This document shows positions 38,140-50,109 of a stretch of DNA of 64,000 nt, in pieces. The notes under the pieces were generated by a model that saw only the letters and a program-made list of their open reading frames with translations, made no database searches and was not told the origin of the DNA. The position numbers and the translations under genes are program-made. This stretch comes from Hanleya hanleyi (Eukaryota; Mollusca; Polyplacophora; Lepidopleurida; Hanleyidae): assembly GCA_036873755.1 (NCBI GenBank), contig JAVTVY010018997.1, positions 1 to 64,000 on the forward strand. The letters run 5' to 3'. Every line of letters starts with the position of its first letter. Position 1 is the stretch's first letter.

Positions 38140-38322
38140 CTTAGAACTGTTGACCGCTTCTCTCTTGCAGGAAACAAGCCTATGTTTATGTATACTATGA
38201 TTGTCTTTGTGAATTTGGTGCTAATACTGTTATATGGAATATGGAATAGATCTTTGGATTAATGGACGACGGCTGAATTATGAATGACGGACCAGACGCT
38301 TGTAATTCTTCAAACTTCTTTT
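38140..38322 (+). mobile_element. Tail-family copy, 3' part
   Basis: Near-identical to 44,227-44,404: TTGACCGCTTCTCTCTTGCA, GGAAACAAGCCTATGTTTAT, GGACGACGGCTGAATTATGA, GGACCAGACGCTTGTAATTC. 5'-truncated, plus orientation. Confidence 0.85.
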
Positions 38323-38530
38323 AACAGATAATATTTAACATTCACTGCATATACACTGAGGTTTATTAATCATTTAACTTCGCTAAAGAAACTTCCGATC
38401 ATAAATTTCTAGGTAGTTTTTGCTCGCTTTCTTCGTGAAATTGTTACCAAGTTTTTCAGATTAACCTTCTATTCACTATTTTGTGTGAAGTCATAACATT
38501 TTTACACAGCATTCTATATCTTGGTCTATT

Positions 38531-39286
38531 AAGGGAGTAGAGGACGTTCATTTCCCTGCTCTTATGGGGCTACAACATGGTCATTTGTCGAATTTTTCAA
38601 AACAAGCTGAATTTCCTAACAAAAGTACTCATACATCTCAAAATGGAATAAAAATCAACAAAAGACACAACACAACCATTTCTGCGTTTTACTGGTGGTT
38701 CGATAGTGTGATGGGACGGACCAAAACATTGGCATTTCAAATTCAACGGTTGCAGGGTGCAAAGTGCTCCATAGATTAAAAATTATTCCTCCGGAATACC
38801 CCCAAATTCACTATTATTCACTTTCAATGAAAAGAAAACTTCTGAATGGCTAATAAATGGAACTTCAATAATATTCTCCACACCCACCTCGATTCCCCAC
38901 CCCCACCCCCTACTGGAAACAGGACTGAAAAGGCTCAGTTTATCTGTTATTCCGCTAATATTTTCTAAGAAAGTATGGTGTCCCCCTGTTTTTATTACAT
39001 ATTTAACAAGCACTGTATGTGTTTAGTATTATATAGCAAAATGGGGAAAATTTGACCCTGTGAAGTTTGATTTATAGAGCATCAAAGAAAAAAAAATCAA
39101 ATTTTCCTATGTATTCAGTGTTATGGCTTTTAAGTGGTATACATGCATTTGGCTGCCATATTTTTTTAACGAATATGGTGACCCCCTAATTTATTTTCAT
39201 GGATCATCTTCTACTAACCCGATGAAAAAATCCTGAAATTTAAAAAAACTTTCAACCTCTAGAAATGAACGTCCTCTACTCCTCTA
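38531..39286. mobile_element. Non-autonomous element with ~22-bp terminal inverted repeats
   Basis: GGAGTAGAGGACGTTCATTT at 38,534 is matched by its reverse complement ending at about 39,283. The 750-bp interior has no ORF of note. TTA/TAA-rich flanks do not give a clear target duplication. Confidence 0.7.
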
Positions 39287-39299
39287 ATAATTTTTAGGA

Positions 39300-40500
39300 C
39301 GAAATTGAAAAGAGTGGGGCACGCCTTTTAGTCTTGAAAATTATTTTTTGAGAATCTGAAAGTTCATATATTTTTAAAGGAAACTTAGAAGTTACTGGCG
39401 AAGATATCTGAAGATCAAATTCTCACAAACCGCTTCATTTAAATTCAAATAACTCAAACGTAGTATTCAGAATATCAAAATTATTGAAAATCTTAATTAA
39501 CAGAATGAACAAATTTCAGAAAACATATAACTTGTGTTAGATTATTTATCGCAATTTATTTGAGCAAAACTTTTAAAATATGGAAAATGTTATAGCTAGG
39601 GATCTTGTAACCTTAACCTGAAATACAAAATTTATTGCAGTACAACTGACTCTCAGTGACTAATGTACTGGCTAAATCTTGCTCTGTGTGATTTGGGTTG
39701 TCCCATTCAAATGGCCTGAAAAATCAGAGCCTGGGAGTTAAACTTAACGAGTCGTTATATTTAGGATGATTTTCTTCTGCCCTTAATATATTCTGTTATA
39801 TTCTGCTGTAATATATTCCTACGAGAGGTGTTTACATTTAGGTGTTCTCAAACCTTCAACCCATCTTTTGAAATAAAATTACTCCGACTTATCTTTTATC
39901 GATTTTTGTTTTACCGATTTATTTATGCGGAGTAAATTATATCAAGATAAGATCACTCAAGATTCCTTACATTTTTAACGTTGTTTAACAACCAGATGGT
40001 TCGACAACATATCACCACGTGAGACTGAACATTCGATTCTGAAGTTACACAGTCATAGGAGGAATTTCTTGCTATTCTAGGCCATTAATCTGTGCTAATT
40101 CGGTGGGTGTCTGTTCATTGGTTCCAATTTGTTCATTTATGATTGTATCACAGGTCTCCCAAATGTGAATAGAAAGTCATACGAATCGCCAAACTGGACA
40201 CTCACCTCATAATATAATCAATTAGCATGATAAGCCAACACCGAAAAATGGGCATAAGCGTAAACTTTGCTCCAAATGATAGCTGGTCATGTGTACATTC
40301 ATAATCCGACGGGTGCCATAGGCCAGGATCCCATCAACTTCTTATCTCATAATTAGGCGAAAATTGAAACACAATATAAACTTGTGAAGTTGGGTAACAA
40401 ATGCTAATGACATACCCAAATATGTGTGGTAATAGTTCTGGGGTTATTGCTTTATTTTGGGTATATGAGAAGTCAAAACTTATACCACCAGAAAACGAGA
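39300..40500. other. Intergenic, no feature seen
   Basis: AT-rich sequence with no supported gene or repeat. Confidence 0.5.
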
Positions 40501-40504
40501 ACCA

Positions 40505-40670
40505 GAACGTCATCGCTTGCCTCCCGTTGTTTTTGGAACGTCATGACGTTATAGTGGTCCTCGTTCATTCATCCGACGTAGCCTGATGTCATATTTAAAT
40601 AAAACTTGAATGAAGGAGACCGCTATAACGTCATAACGTTCTACAAACCAAGAGAGACAAGCGATGCAAG
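40505..40670. repeat. Foldback with ~64-bp arms
   Basis: CATCGCTTGCCTCCCGTTGT onward to CGTTCATTCA pairs with TGAATGAAGGAGACCGCTAT onward to AAGCGATGCAAG. The loop is about 35 nt. Symmetric core: AACGTCATGACGTTATAG. Confidence 0.75.
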
Positions 40671-41089
40671 TTTTCAAGACGGATTTATAACAAAATAACT
40701 TAAATATTGTTATTAGTACAATTTTGCAAAATATATTTGCCCCCAAAACGTATAAAAGTTATGTTACATAAGACAAGATGTATGATGATAAAATTAAACG
40801 CTTTGCAGTTCACCTTTAATATATATGTTTAAATTGAATACCTTATCATGCTAGGTCATGTTGATATCATTTAAGATCATCTCTTGGTCATTAAATTCTA
40901 TCCAGCCTGGATAATGAGTTGTACCAAAGTCCCAAAAAGTGAAAGGGGGTTGATTTCGCCCACTGAATAGTTTCGTTGTCCTTGAAGCTTAAATTTATCG
41001 CACAATATCTATGGGAAATGCTAGAAAATATGAACCAATTCAAAATGGCCAAGATTGTGACGGACCAATAAATTAGAAACTGATTATCT

Positions 41090-42025
41090 ACTGTTAGTTC
41101 ATGGGCCAAGACCCCAAATTTCACCGATCGGTACCACTCGAGGTGGCAAATTCTAGTAATGTTTTTCGAAGAGGTACATGAATGTAGATGTTATCCATAT
41201 GTGATAACCGGTGCAGCTCGGTAGCTTAACGGTAGCAAAACACACTTTCTTAACCCCACCGCTGCTCGTATTCCGAAGTAAAACGATTGGAGCAGGGGAA
41301 TGGTTCCTCGGATAAATTAGTTATTTCTGTCGCTGGAGAGCTGAAACATCACATAGTGTGGGGGTAGGGCCTGGTCCATTGGCACAAGTTAACATACCTT
41401 AATACTATCATTGTATGATATCATAGTGACGTAATAACATGTGGCAGAATTTATTGTCGAAATTTTGGTTGGTTTTCCAATTGTTTTTCCAATTCTACTG
41501 GGACCATGTGACCTATCAACTTTGGTAAAATGTTCTTTGAAGAGGTATTTGTATGTAGATTTTGCCCATATGTGATAACACATGCAGATCAGTAGCGTCA
41601 TGGTAGTTATGGTACACTTTCTAAACCCTCCCCCATCACAAATTCTGAACTCAAATCTGGGGCGGGGGGTATGATTCCTTGGGTATTTTGATTATTCCTG
41701 TTGCTAGAGAGCTATAACTTTTCATCCCCTGCATATGAGGTATTCGCCTACCGAAACAAGTTAACGGGGTTTGAAATGATAATTTTATGACGTCAAAGTT
41801 ACGTTATAACATAGACAATAATATATTTTAAATTTTTCGTTACCTTCAATATGTTTTTTTCAAGTTTGCTGGTTAATCTTGAGGTAACAGATGCGGTTCA
41901 TATTTTGTAAGGGGTATTTGCAAGCAAATGCTATTCATGTGTGACAGCCGTTGTATATCGGTAGCTTATGGGTTGTTATAGTACATTTTTCCGGACCCTA
42001 CTAATTTCTGTATTCTCAACACAAG
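41090..42025 (+). repeat. ~370-bp repeat, about 2.5 degenerate copies
   Basis: TATGTGATAACCGGTGCAGC near 41,199 recurs near 41,569 and 41,939, 370 bp apart each time, with shared flanks (TTTTCGAAGAGGTA, GTAGATTTTGCC, TGGTAGTTAT). An inverted counterpart lies at 45,570-45,960. Confidence 0.7.
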
Positions 42026-42049
42026 TTTGCAGGTAGGGTACGGTACTTC

Positions 42050-44006
42050 CATAAATCCTTGCATTTCATATAAGTATACTAAATCTATAGCCACCCAAAT
42101 ATTCAATTACTCTAATGCTGTCAAGGAGTTTGACTGGAACTTATACACGTCGGGGGGCTATAGTTGTGATTTTGAATCGTCGAACTTTATCTATACACCA
42201 TGCAAACATGTTGTGACTGGTGATCTTGATGTGGTGAGTGATAAGGACCTAAGATTACTCCTGATGAAGGGACCTAAATATAGAGAGCCGAGAAATATAA
42301 ATCTGAAGGCCGACCAGAATATAGTCCTGTCTGCTTTGGAACAGTACGTTATTGAGATCGATACTTGGTGTAAGAACGCATTGTTGAGGCTTTTGTTGAG
42401 GCTTTTGTGCAGCTGAAAAGGGTCACGTCTAGACGCATTGTTGAGCTCAGACAGGCTATTGTAGGCTTTGTCTTGTGCGTTCTTACACCAAGTATAAACC
42501 GTTATTGATTGGTCTAAGCGAGAAAAAGTTGAACCTAGAGTACTCACTGATTGGCTGGACCTTACCGAGAGCAAGGTCGTTGAAATAATCCGCCATATTG
42601 ACAGAAGTACCCTTCCCCAAGCAAAACAAGTACTGAGAAGCCCCCATTCGCAAGAAGTTCTAGTAAATCTCCAGAGTAAACTCGTCATAGTCCCAACAGA
42701 CAAAGCTCCAAATAATATAATATTCATATGTAAATATTACTATTACCAGGTCCTGGTTGAAGAATTGAGTGTAAACATATCGTCATCAAATACGTCTACT
42801 TACTCTCAAACTGCATTTACTCTGGAAGATTTATTTAACAATCACAAAACGTTTCTCAAGGAAAGAGGTATTTGTATTCCAACCAAACATAATGATATGC
42901 CAAAAGTATACTGGACCCCCAAAATGCATAAATCACCATACAAAGCTAGATTCATAGCTGGTTCTAGAAGCTGCACCACCAAGCTTCTTTCACCCTGTTG
43001 ACGAGGGCCCTTCAAGAGGTAAAAAATTTTGGGAAAGGTATTGCGCCACTATTTCTAAAAACTCTGGCGTTGAATGTTTGTGAATATTGAAAAACTCAAA
43101 ATGTCTTATGGAAGAACTTGATGCTAAAGGTCACATACCGTATAGACATGTATCCACATGGGATTTCTCGACTCTCTATACTACAATCTCTCATCAGGAC
43201 CTTATTGACCATCTAAGTTCATTAATAGTATCTGTGTTCAAGAAAACTGATCGTAGATATATTAATGTCGGATGCCATAAAGCATTCTTTAGCTCTACTA
43301 CATACAGGAGATATCATTCATGGGATGTTTCTTTGTTTATAGAGTTGCTTGAATTTCTCATTAATAATATCTATGTGAAATTTGGCAACACAATATATCA
43401 GCAGCTATAGGTATTCCAATGGGTACTAATTGTGCACCCCTGTTGGCTGACCTATATCTGTTCTCTTATGAATATGACTATATGCAGGCGCTTTCAAAAA
43501 CCGATCCATTCAAAGCCCGTTCCTTCTCATTCACCAAATGCTATATAGACGATCTTCTCGCTGTGGATAATCGCTATATAAATGACGCAGAGAAGGATAT
43601 ATATCCACCTTCACTGGATTTGAAGGAAACTACAGATAACCCTACAGGCACATCATATTTAGACCTATATCTCTATAAAAATGAAGCGGGCCTTCTCTCT
43701 CGTCGACTGTATGACAAAAGAAATGATTACAATTTCGACATCGTAAACTATCCCTTTCTGGACAGTAATATTCCAGTGGGACCTGCATATGGCGTATACA
43801 TATCACGCCTAGTAGCATTTGCTAGATCCTGTGTTAAATGTGACGATTTTAATCAACGTCACAAAACATTGTTGCAGAAACTTATAAAACAGGGCTACAC
43901 CACCAAGCGCCTCCATTCAAAGTTTCTCAAATTTGGCGATACATATCGCATGCTGATAGCAAAATACGAGCGTAGTGTGCAAGATCTATGGCGTTACGTT
44001 TCGTAA
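42050..44006 (+). pseudogene. Penelope-like reverse transcriptase element, decayed
   Basis: RT of a retroelement. The N-terminal part includes HVVTGDLDVVSDKDLR and MKGPKYREP (42,210-42,290). VPTDKAPNN lies near 42,690, and VYWTPKMHKSPYKARFIAGS near 42,910. A catalytic segment follows with DFSTLYTTI, MGTNCAPLLADLYLF (43,419) and YIDDLLAVDN, the YxDD box at 43,541. The thumb part reads LYDKRNDYNFDIVNYPF, then YGVYISRLVAFAR. Frame breaks occur near 42,410, 42,500, 43,000 and 43,400, so it is inactive. Assignment to Penelope-like elements rests on the PKxHK and GxPMG-YxDD context. No GIY-YIG endonuclease was seen downstream, so a related unnamed clade is possible. Confidence 0.75.
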
Positions 44007-44404
44007 CTTGTGTCTAATTCCGCTTAACCTGGGACTAGGGGCCGTATGAACCCATGTACTTCAAGATCCTAATGGTACTCATATGAACAGTCACAATCAA
44101 AGCGTGACTGAGATACATCATTCTTTAGATGACGTCTTTACAACGAATATTATGGATTAAGAAGACTGATCAGCTATACGGATTTTATATTTTTGGAACA
44201 TCATGATGTCTTGCCGGCATCATTGAAAACTGTTGACCGCTTCTCTCTTGCAGGAAACAAGCCTATGTTTATGTATACTATGATTGTCTTTTTGAATTTG
44301 GTGCTAATACTGGAATATGGAATAGGTCTTTGGATTATGGACGCGGTTATTCTCTAATGGACGACGGCTGAATTATGAATGACGGACCAGACGCTTGTAA
44401 TTCC
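44007..44404 (+). repeat. 3' tail of the RT element (type copy of the tail family)
   Basis: Follows the RT stop: ATTCCGCTTAACCTGGGACT, then a 7-bp stem hairpin CAGTCAC-loop-GTGACTG at 44,090, ACCGCTTCTCTCTTGCAGG and a terminus near GGACCAGACGCTTGTAAT. The same sequence occurs without the RT in at least seven other places in the window. Confidence 0.8.
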
Positions 44405-44409
44405 GATAT

Positions 44410-45565
44410 TTCCATTATGGTTAGATGGCTGAAAAGTACCAACCTGTGCCTCCATGCCCTTTTTTATTGAAACATTTATTAAAACCTTCATCTGATGCTG
44501 TGATGATGTCCCCGTGACTGAATAATACTGATGATAATTTTTGGATTATTTTATTTTTTGATTTTTACTTGGACCAAATGAAGTGGCAAATCCTGTTATG
44601 TTTCTTTTAATAGCGTAAGCAGCCAAACAGTGGCCGTAACGGAAGAAGGACAATTAAAGAAATATTCCGAGATATTGCGACATTTCCATTGATTCTCATC
44701 TTGACTACCAGTCGTTCTTCCTATCCGTATCTTCCCATCATATTTTGTTCTTCTGTCATTATTGGTATGAATCTGACGAAATGGAATTTTCCGCTGAATC
44801 TTTCATATTCGGCGACCAGACTTTAGATATCTGCCATTTTGTTACAATTTCAATTAACCTTGATGAGTACAAATACCTTCTCAATTTACAAATGCTACAA
44901 CATATTGTCACCGTTTATGATGAGCTAATGTTGGACATCTTAGAATTTGCATCGTTTTTAAGACGTTACCCTTTTTTGCCATCTTGGCCACCGATTGTTT
45001 GCTAATCCAGGTTGGTCAACGTGGTATCCCAGTAAATTTTATGCTTTGGTCATGCAAACGTGTTGAACGGGTTATCCACTCTGTGGTGCCAACTGCAAAT
45101 TTGTGTCATAGCTAGAGATGGTCTTATGTGTTAGATATCTGTATTTGAAATTCGATGTTTGCTTCTTAAAATGCAGAAACATTGCCTTTGTAGAGCTTTT
45201 CAGAAGATGTTGACGCTATTATTGCGTTTGGGAATTATCCCGTGGAAGTTGCTGCCTGCTGGTAGCTGAATAAATGCATACCCAATGGCCTCTTTGATAG
45301 ATTGCAAAAGATAGAAATGCAGAAAATCCAATAATGAAATATAATGAAAGAGATAAAAGACATGTATATGTGTTACTCTAGTGAGATACGATGATGTAAT
45401 TAAACGTTTTATCATCTTATTTAGCATTTTATAATAGCATAGGACTAAAATGTATAGGGTATAATCGTTCAGCTCTTTAGACAGACTTAAAGAAAATATC
45501 TGGTGGGCCATACCCCGTCATCCCCAACGTTTGGCAAGATAAGGTCAGGTTTCATAAAACGAGCT
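44410..45565. other. Intergenic, no feature seen
   Basis: Short ORFs only, none with recognisable domains. Confidence 0.5.
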
Positions 45566-45569
45566 ATAA

Positions 45570-45960
45570 TTACTCTTAAGCTACTGATCTTCATAGGTTA
45601 TAACCTATGGGTAGCAACTACATAATAATACCACTTTAGGAAACATTGATGTAATCTGCTACCATGGTACCAACTAAAGAGAAAAAGAGAAAATACATTA
45701 CTCACTGGGTCATTACGTCACTAAATGATTATGTGACATGACGTTTGCTTATTTCAATAGAAGAGCACCTATCTCCAAGAGTTAGAACAGGGAAAGGGGT
45801 AGGGTTGAAAAGGCGTGGTGTACTACCCTTAAGCTACCGACCTGCAACGGTTATCACATATGGATAACATCTACAGACATATACCTCCTCAAAAAACATT
45901 ACTAGAATTTGCCACCTCAGGTGGTACCAGTCTCGACTCTGGCCCATGGACTACGTTAAA
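45570..45960 (-). repeat. Inverted copies of the 41.1-kb repeat
   Basis: CCGACCTGCAACGGTTATCA, CATATGGATAACATCTACAG and GGTGGTACCAG are the reverse complement of 41,095-41,230. A second, more eroded copy lies at about 45,570-45,650. With the direct copies they bracket the RT element. Confidence 0.65.
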
Positions 45961-45969
45961 TAAAATGCG

Positions 45970-46970
45970 TTTGAAAGATTTTATGATGGAAAAGGCAAAA
46001 CTTTTGTTTCATCCCTAAAGTCAACGTCATGTCGTTAAACCAGAGAAAATTTCACAGGCAGGATTAACGTCACAATTTTGTCATAAGATCCCATATGTTC
46101 TGCTAATAATCTGAACCGATGACTGTCATATCATGATATTTAGCGGCGATCGATCGTCTTCAACTCTTCAAACATGACATGAAAGCTTCTCCGATTAGTT
46201 AACTATAAATGACAAAATTACTGAACATTTTATTTTTAGAGTAGCGTGATTTCATATAGCCTTACTAAATGTATACACTGCACATGCATCTCCGTTATAG
46301 AACATGATTTTTTTCAAGTTAAGTGATCTTGGATCTTGGACATGTCACTGTTCTCGATAGCCAGTGAACAATGAGAACACCATTGTAATATTGGGAAACA
46401 GAAATGACGGAAATGTCAGTTAAGGTGTGCTTCAGGAGCAGGGAAGTGTGGAATTTTCAGTCGATGTTCTGTTGTTTCAACCTCATCCACAAATTGAAAA
46501 GATGATTGACAACTTATAATCTAGAAAACTGAAGCAATCATCTGAACTGTCACAGTATGAGGACCAGCATGCATTGCTGCGGATTGTTGGCCAGTTGTGA
46601 CCCGGAGAGAAGAACCCGATATGGCATGATCGACGAGATGATGTAGCAGGAGAGATATCATTGAGATATCACTCATATATATATATACATCCAATGGCAG
46701 AGAGTTTGGCCCTTGCATTTTACGATGTTGTACATATAGGTCAGAGATGCTGCAATGCGATTATGGAATTTGGTGATCCGGTGCTACGCTGATAATCGCA
46801 CATCTGCATAATGAGTTGCTTTTACAAAACTATCCCCATCATCTGATTTCACGACAGTTGGTGTTGATAATAACACTGACGACAAGGAAACATCGATATG
46901 CTCAGACCACTGTAATCATATCTATTGCGCATGCAGTTCCGTTACGGTTTAACGAATCCAAATACGGGTG
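45970..46970. other. Intergenic, no feature seen
   Basis: Includes a TA microsatellite near 46,675-46,688. No supported gene. Confidence 0.5.
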
Positions 46971-46973
46971 TCT

Positions 46974-47440
46974 AGTCCGTCATTCAATATTCAGCCGTCG
47001 TCCATTAAAGAATTTCCGCGTCCATAATTCAAAGACCTAAGCCATATAATAACATTAGCACCAAATTAAAAGGATAAATCATAGTATTCATAAAACTAGG
47101 CTAATTTGCTGCAAGAGAGAAGCGGTCAACAGTTTTCAATGATGCCAGTAAGACATCATGTTTCAAAAAAATCACGCTGATCAGTATTTTTAATCCATGT
47201 GATATACGTTGTAAAGTCGTTATCTAGATAATGATGTATCTCAGTCACACTTTTATTGTGCCTGTTCATATCAACATTATGGGGATCTTGAAATACATAG
47301 GTTCATACGGTCCCTAGCCCCGGGTTAAGCGGAATTAGACTGCGAAAGTTGCGAAACGTACCGCAATAGATCTTGCACGCTACGCTCGTATTTTGCTATC
47401 AGCATGCGATATGTATCGCCAAATTTGAGAAACTTCGCCT
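46974..47440 (-). mobile_element. 5'-truncated RT element copy
   Basis: Complete tail (TAGTCCGTCATTCAATATTC to CCCCGGGTTAAGCGGAATTA), then the reverse complement of the last ~100 bp of the RT ORF (CTCGTATTTTGCTATCAGCA). The hairpin is present but altered (AGTCACACTTTTATTGTGCC). Confidence 0.85.
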
Positions 47441-48596
47441 AACCGTAACCCTAGCTCGCATGCATGTGTCTGATATTTTTAGATGTTTTGAACTACTTCC
47501 GATCATCTCTCCACAAACAAACAATCTTCTCCATATTATGTTCATGGATGAATTTCCTGCAGACCTTATAATTTTCGACTGATGGACGCCCTATTGACCA
47601 TAGTTCAGAAATGACTTGTTCAATCTTTGACAAGTCATCTCTCAGTTCCAATCATTATTCATTTGTTCAGCAATCAGTTTGATGAACCGAAAAACCACGT
47701 CACTGGGTGGACAGAGAGACGGACAACTGGACTGTCAAACTACACTGATGACGACATATGCAATGTGACCAAACTGATTTTTTTAGGATTAGGTACTTGG
47801 TTCCCACATGAAATTGCAAAGTTGAGTGTCCTTTAATATTTTATATCATAATATGCGGCATTGTCGTCAGCTTTTTGGTCACTGTCATGAAGTTCTCTCT
47901 ATGATATATAATGGCAGAAGTTCATAAAATACATGGTATGTATTGTTAATGATACGGTGGCCTCGCATGATGCAATATTCAACTTTCATATTAGCATTGC
48001 ATCACCCAACTCGACGGGTTTATATTGCATATATTGCATTTAAAAAATCCACAACAGACCTACATGAACATATAGTTAAGGATTTATTTGGCCTAAGAGA
48101 AATCGAGGTCAGGGAAGTATTTTTAGTTATTCTCAGTATACAGAAGCACTCTATATATAGTTAATTTACAAAGAGTACATATCAATACATATGTGTGAAA
48201 TATAGACTGAATAATAATAATAACTGACCGTTGTGTTGAAACCGGGGTAACAATGTCCACTCTTTCAAAAAATAAAGGTACAAAGAGGTCTGTGCCGAAA
48301 TGTAATCCTATTCTCGCGTGTTGTCTATTCTGAGACGTTGTTGTTTGAAGTTCTAATTGTCTTGGTTTGAGCTGTTTTATTTTTACTAAAAGGGGACCAA
48401 CAAGCTAAGCATTTTTCACCAAATGGGCATAACCGAATATTTCGGAGTGCCTCCAAACTTCTATGTGGTGGACAATGTGGTGGCATTAGTCCCATTGGTA
48501 GCAGCCTCTGGAGTCAGATGTCCTGCAGTCCCAAGAGGAGTAAGATGTGTTTGTAGTTTAGACACAACATGGAACTTTTGAAGGGAGAGGGCGGAG

Positions 48597-48655
48597 GAGG
48601 GGGACAAAGTCACCCCGTGTTTCATTAACCTAGATGGGGTGACTTTGTCCACCCA
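48597..48655. repeat. Perfect hairpin, 16-bp arms
   Basis: GGGACAAAGTCACCCC and GGGGTGACTTTGTCC are inverted around about 19 nt. Could be part of the neighbouring pogo-type element or an independent short foldback. Confidence 0.7.
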
Positions 48656-48795
48656 TATTCAGTATCTATAGCTTTGACAGATATCAAAACTTGAACATAG
48701 CTTGATGGGGCAGTATTGCCTACAAATTACAGAGTGATTACTGACAGTTATCAATTGATATATACAGTATAATAAAATGTTATTTGCAGGTGAAA

Positions 48796-49146
48796 ATGCC
48801 TCGTGATTATAAAAAAAATTAAAAGAAAAACAGGTTCCAGGATTCATCGCAACTTTTCAGACTAGACGCTTAAAAGGACGCCATCGAACTTCCTCGCTAG
48901 TCAAACTAAGCTTTCTTCAGATGAAGAAGAAATCAATGTCAAGCACATTCTCACATGTGCTGAATCCGCTGGATGCACTGGACATGCTAGTTGTGGTAAA
49001 ATAATACCTAGATGCACGCGGCAATTAAGAAATTGCAGCTTTCAAGCAAAATATTCCCGATGAGAGATGGTATTCAGGCTTCCTAAAAAGACACAAGGCA
49101 ACGCTGACAAGCAGGAAATTTTAATGTATAAAGAGACCAAGAGCTA
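48796..49146 (+). pseudogene. pogo/Tigger-type transposase N-terminal relic
   Basis: Starts MPRDYKKN, resembling the MPRxYKRK start of pogo-group transposases. After several frame breaks comes FKQNIPDERWYSGFLKRHKA then TLTSRKF, the typical CENPB-type DNA-binding WxxxFLKRH segment. The DDE catalytic part is absent. Confidence 0.6.
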
Positions 49147-49249
49147 AGGCTGGTCAGTATGTGACCACTCTTGCCGGAGGCGTGTCGCGACTGACCAATC
49201 AGAATTGAGAAAGAAGCGGACCATCATCTCACTGTGCCGGGTTGAATGG

Positions 49250-49490
49250 ACAGTCAGGTTGGATTTTGAATCACTCGGCAAAGGTATAAAATTGCACAAA
49301 TTTACTAATTTGACGACGGGAATATATAGAGTGACAATTGTAGAATATGTTGATGCATTTTGTTTGGAGGTAAACCGCTTATTTCTCGTTTCACCCAAAG
49401 TGCGTTTCAGACCTTGGTGTATCCGGTCCTGTCCTCGCAAAATGGTACATCTTCAGAAAATTTATGACCTAGGCCTATCCCAAAGTTCAC
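49250..49490 (+). pseudogene. Possible NTR-like exon remnant
   Basis: Frame-broken plus-strand reading gives YRVTIVEYVDAFCLEV and, in another frame, KCVSDLGVSG then WYIFRKFMT. The last block matches the minus-strand exon at 49.8 kb at DNA level (TACATCTTC, AAATTTATGACC). The two are therefore inverted homologous copies. The NTR assignment is weak. Confidence 0.35.
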
Positions 49491-49803
49491 AAGATCATTA
49501 TTGTTTAGCATCATCAGATAAACAAGAATAGTACGATCAGACAACATGCAGGCGAAAATACTGTATAATTGACGTAATTCGTTGTTTTCCGCGTTTCAAT
49601 GGTTGATCTTCAATGCAGAATCTAGGTCAACTAAATTTATAATGTCTGCTGCTTCAAACGAGTAGGCCTACAAGTACGTTCAGTTTTATTTTCTTAACAA
49701 CAAAACTTGCATAATGTTAGCAACAAAAGTACATATCATAGGGCGTATGAACAGTACTATGTACTGAATGAAGAACAGAAATGCTGCAAATGCCCTGACC
49801 TGA

Positions 49804-50030
49804 TCATGTACATGTCACGCTTAGAACCTTGGAATAGGTCATAAATTTCCCGAAGATGTACTGTCTTGCGGCACCAGTCCATTCACACCCATTCATCTCC
49901 TCGTGGGTTCGTCCGTTTGTGTGAATCGTGTACCTGTCATTCACTTTGTAAGTTACTACAGTCTGATAAAACTGGTGTTGATAATTGCAATCTTTATTGG
50001 TAATGATAATTGACACAAAATATCTCCTCC
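49804..50030 (-). CDS. Possible exon of a small NTR/TIMP-like secreted protein
   Basis: Open minus-strand segment after a possible acceptor (TTGCGTGCAG). It reads RYFVSIIITNKDCNY, FYQTVVTYKVNDRYTIHTNG, then GCEWTGAARQYIFGKFMTYS and LSVTC. The order beta strand, YTIHT, Cys, G-x(4)-YIxGK, hydrophobic, Cys resembles the second half of an NTR (netrin/TIMP) domain. No first exon or signal peptide was found, so this could be a lone or dead exon. A damaged inverted copy lies at 49.25-49.49 kb. Confidence 0.35.
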
Positions 50031-50109
50031 AAGCTGCACGCAAATTGCGTGGTTTACGGTTTCCAGGTGCAACGTTTTGAGGGGGGATAACTCCGCTCAA
50101 TACTTCTAG

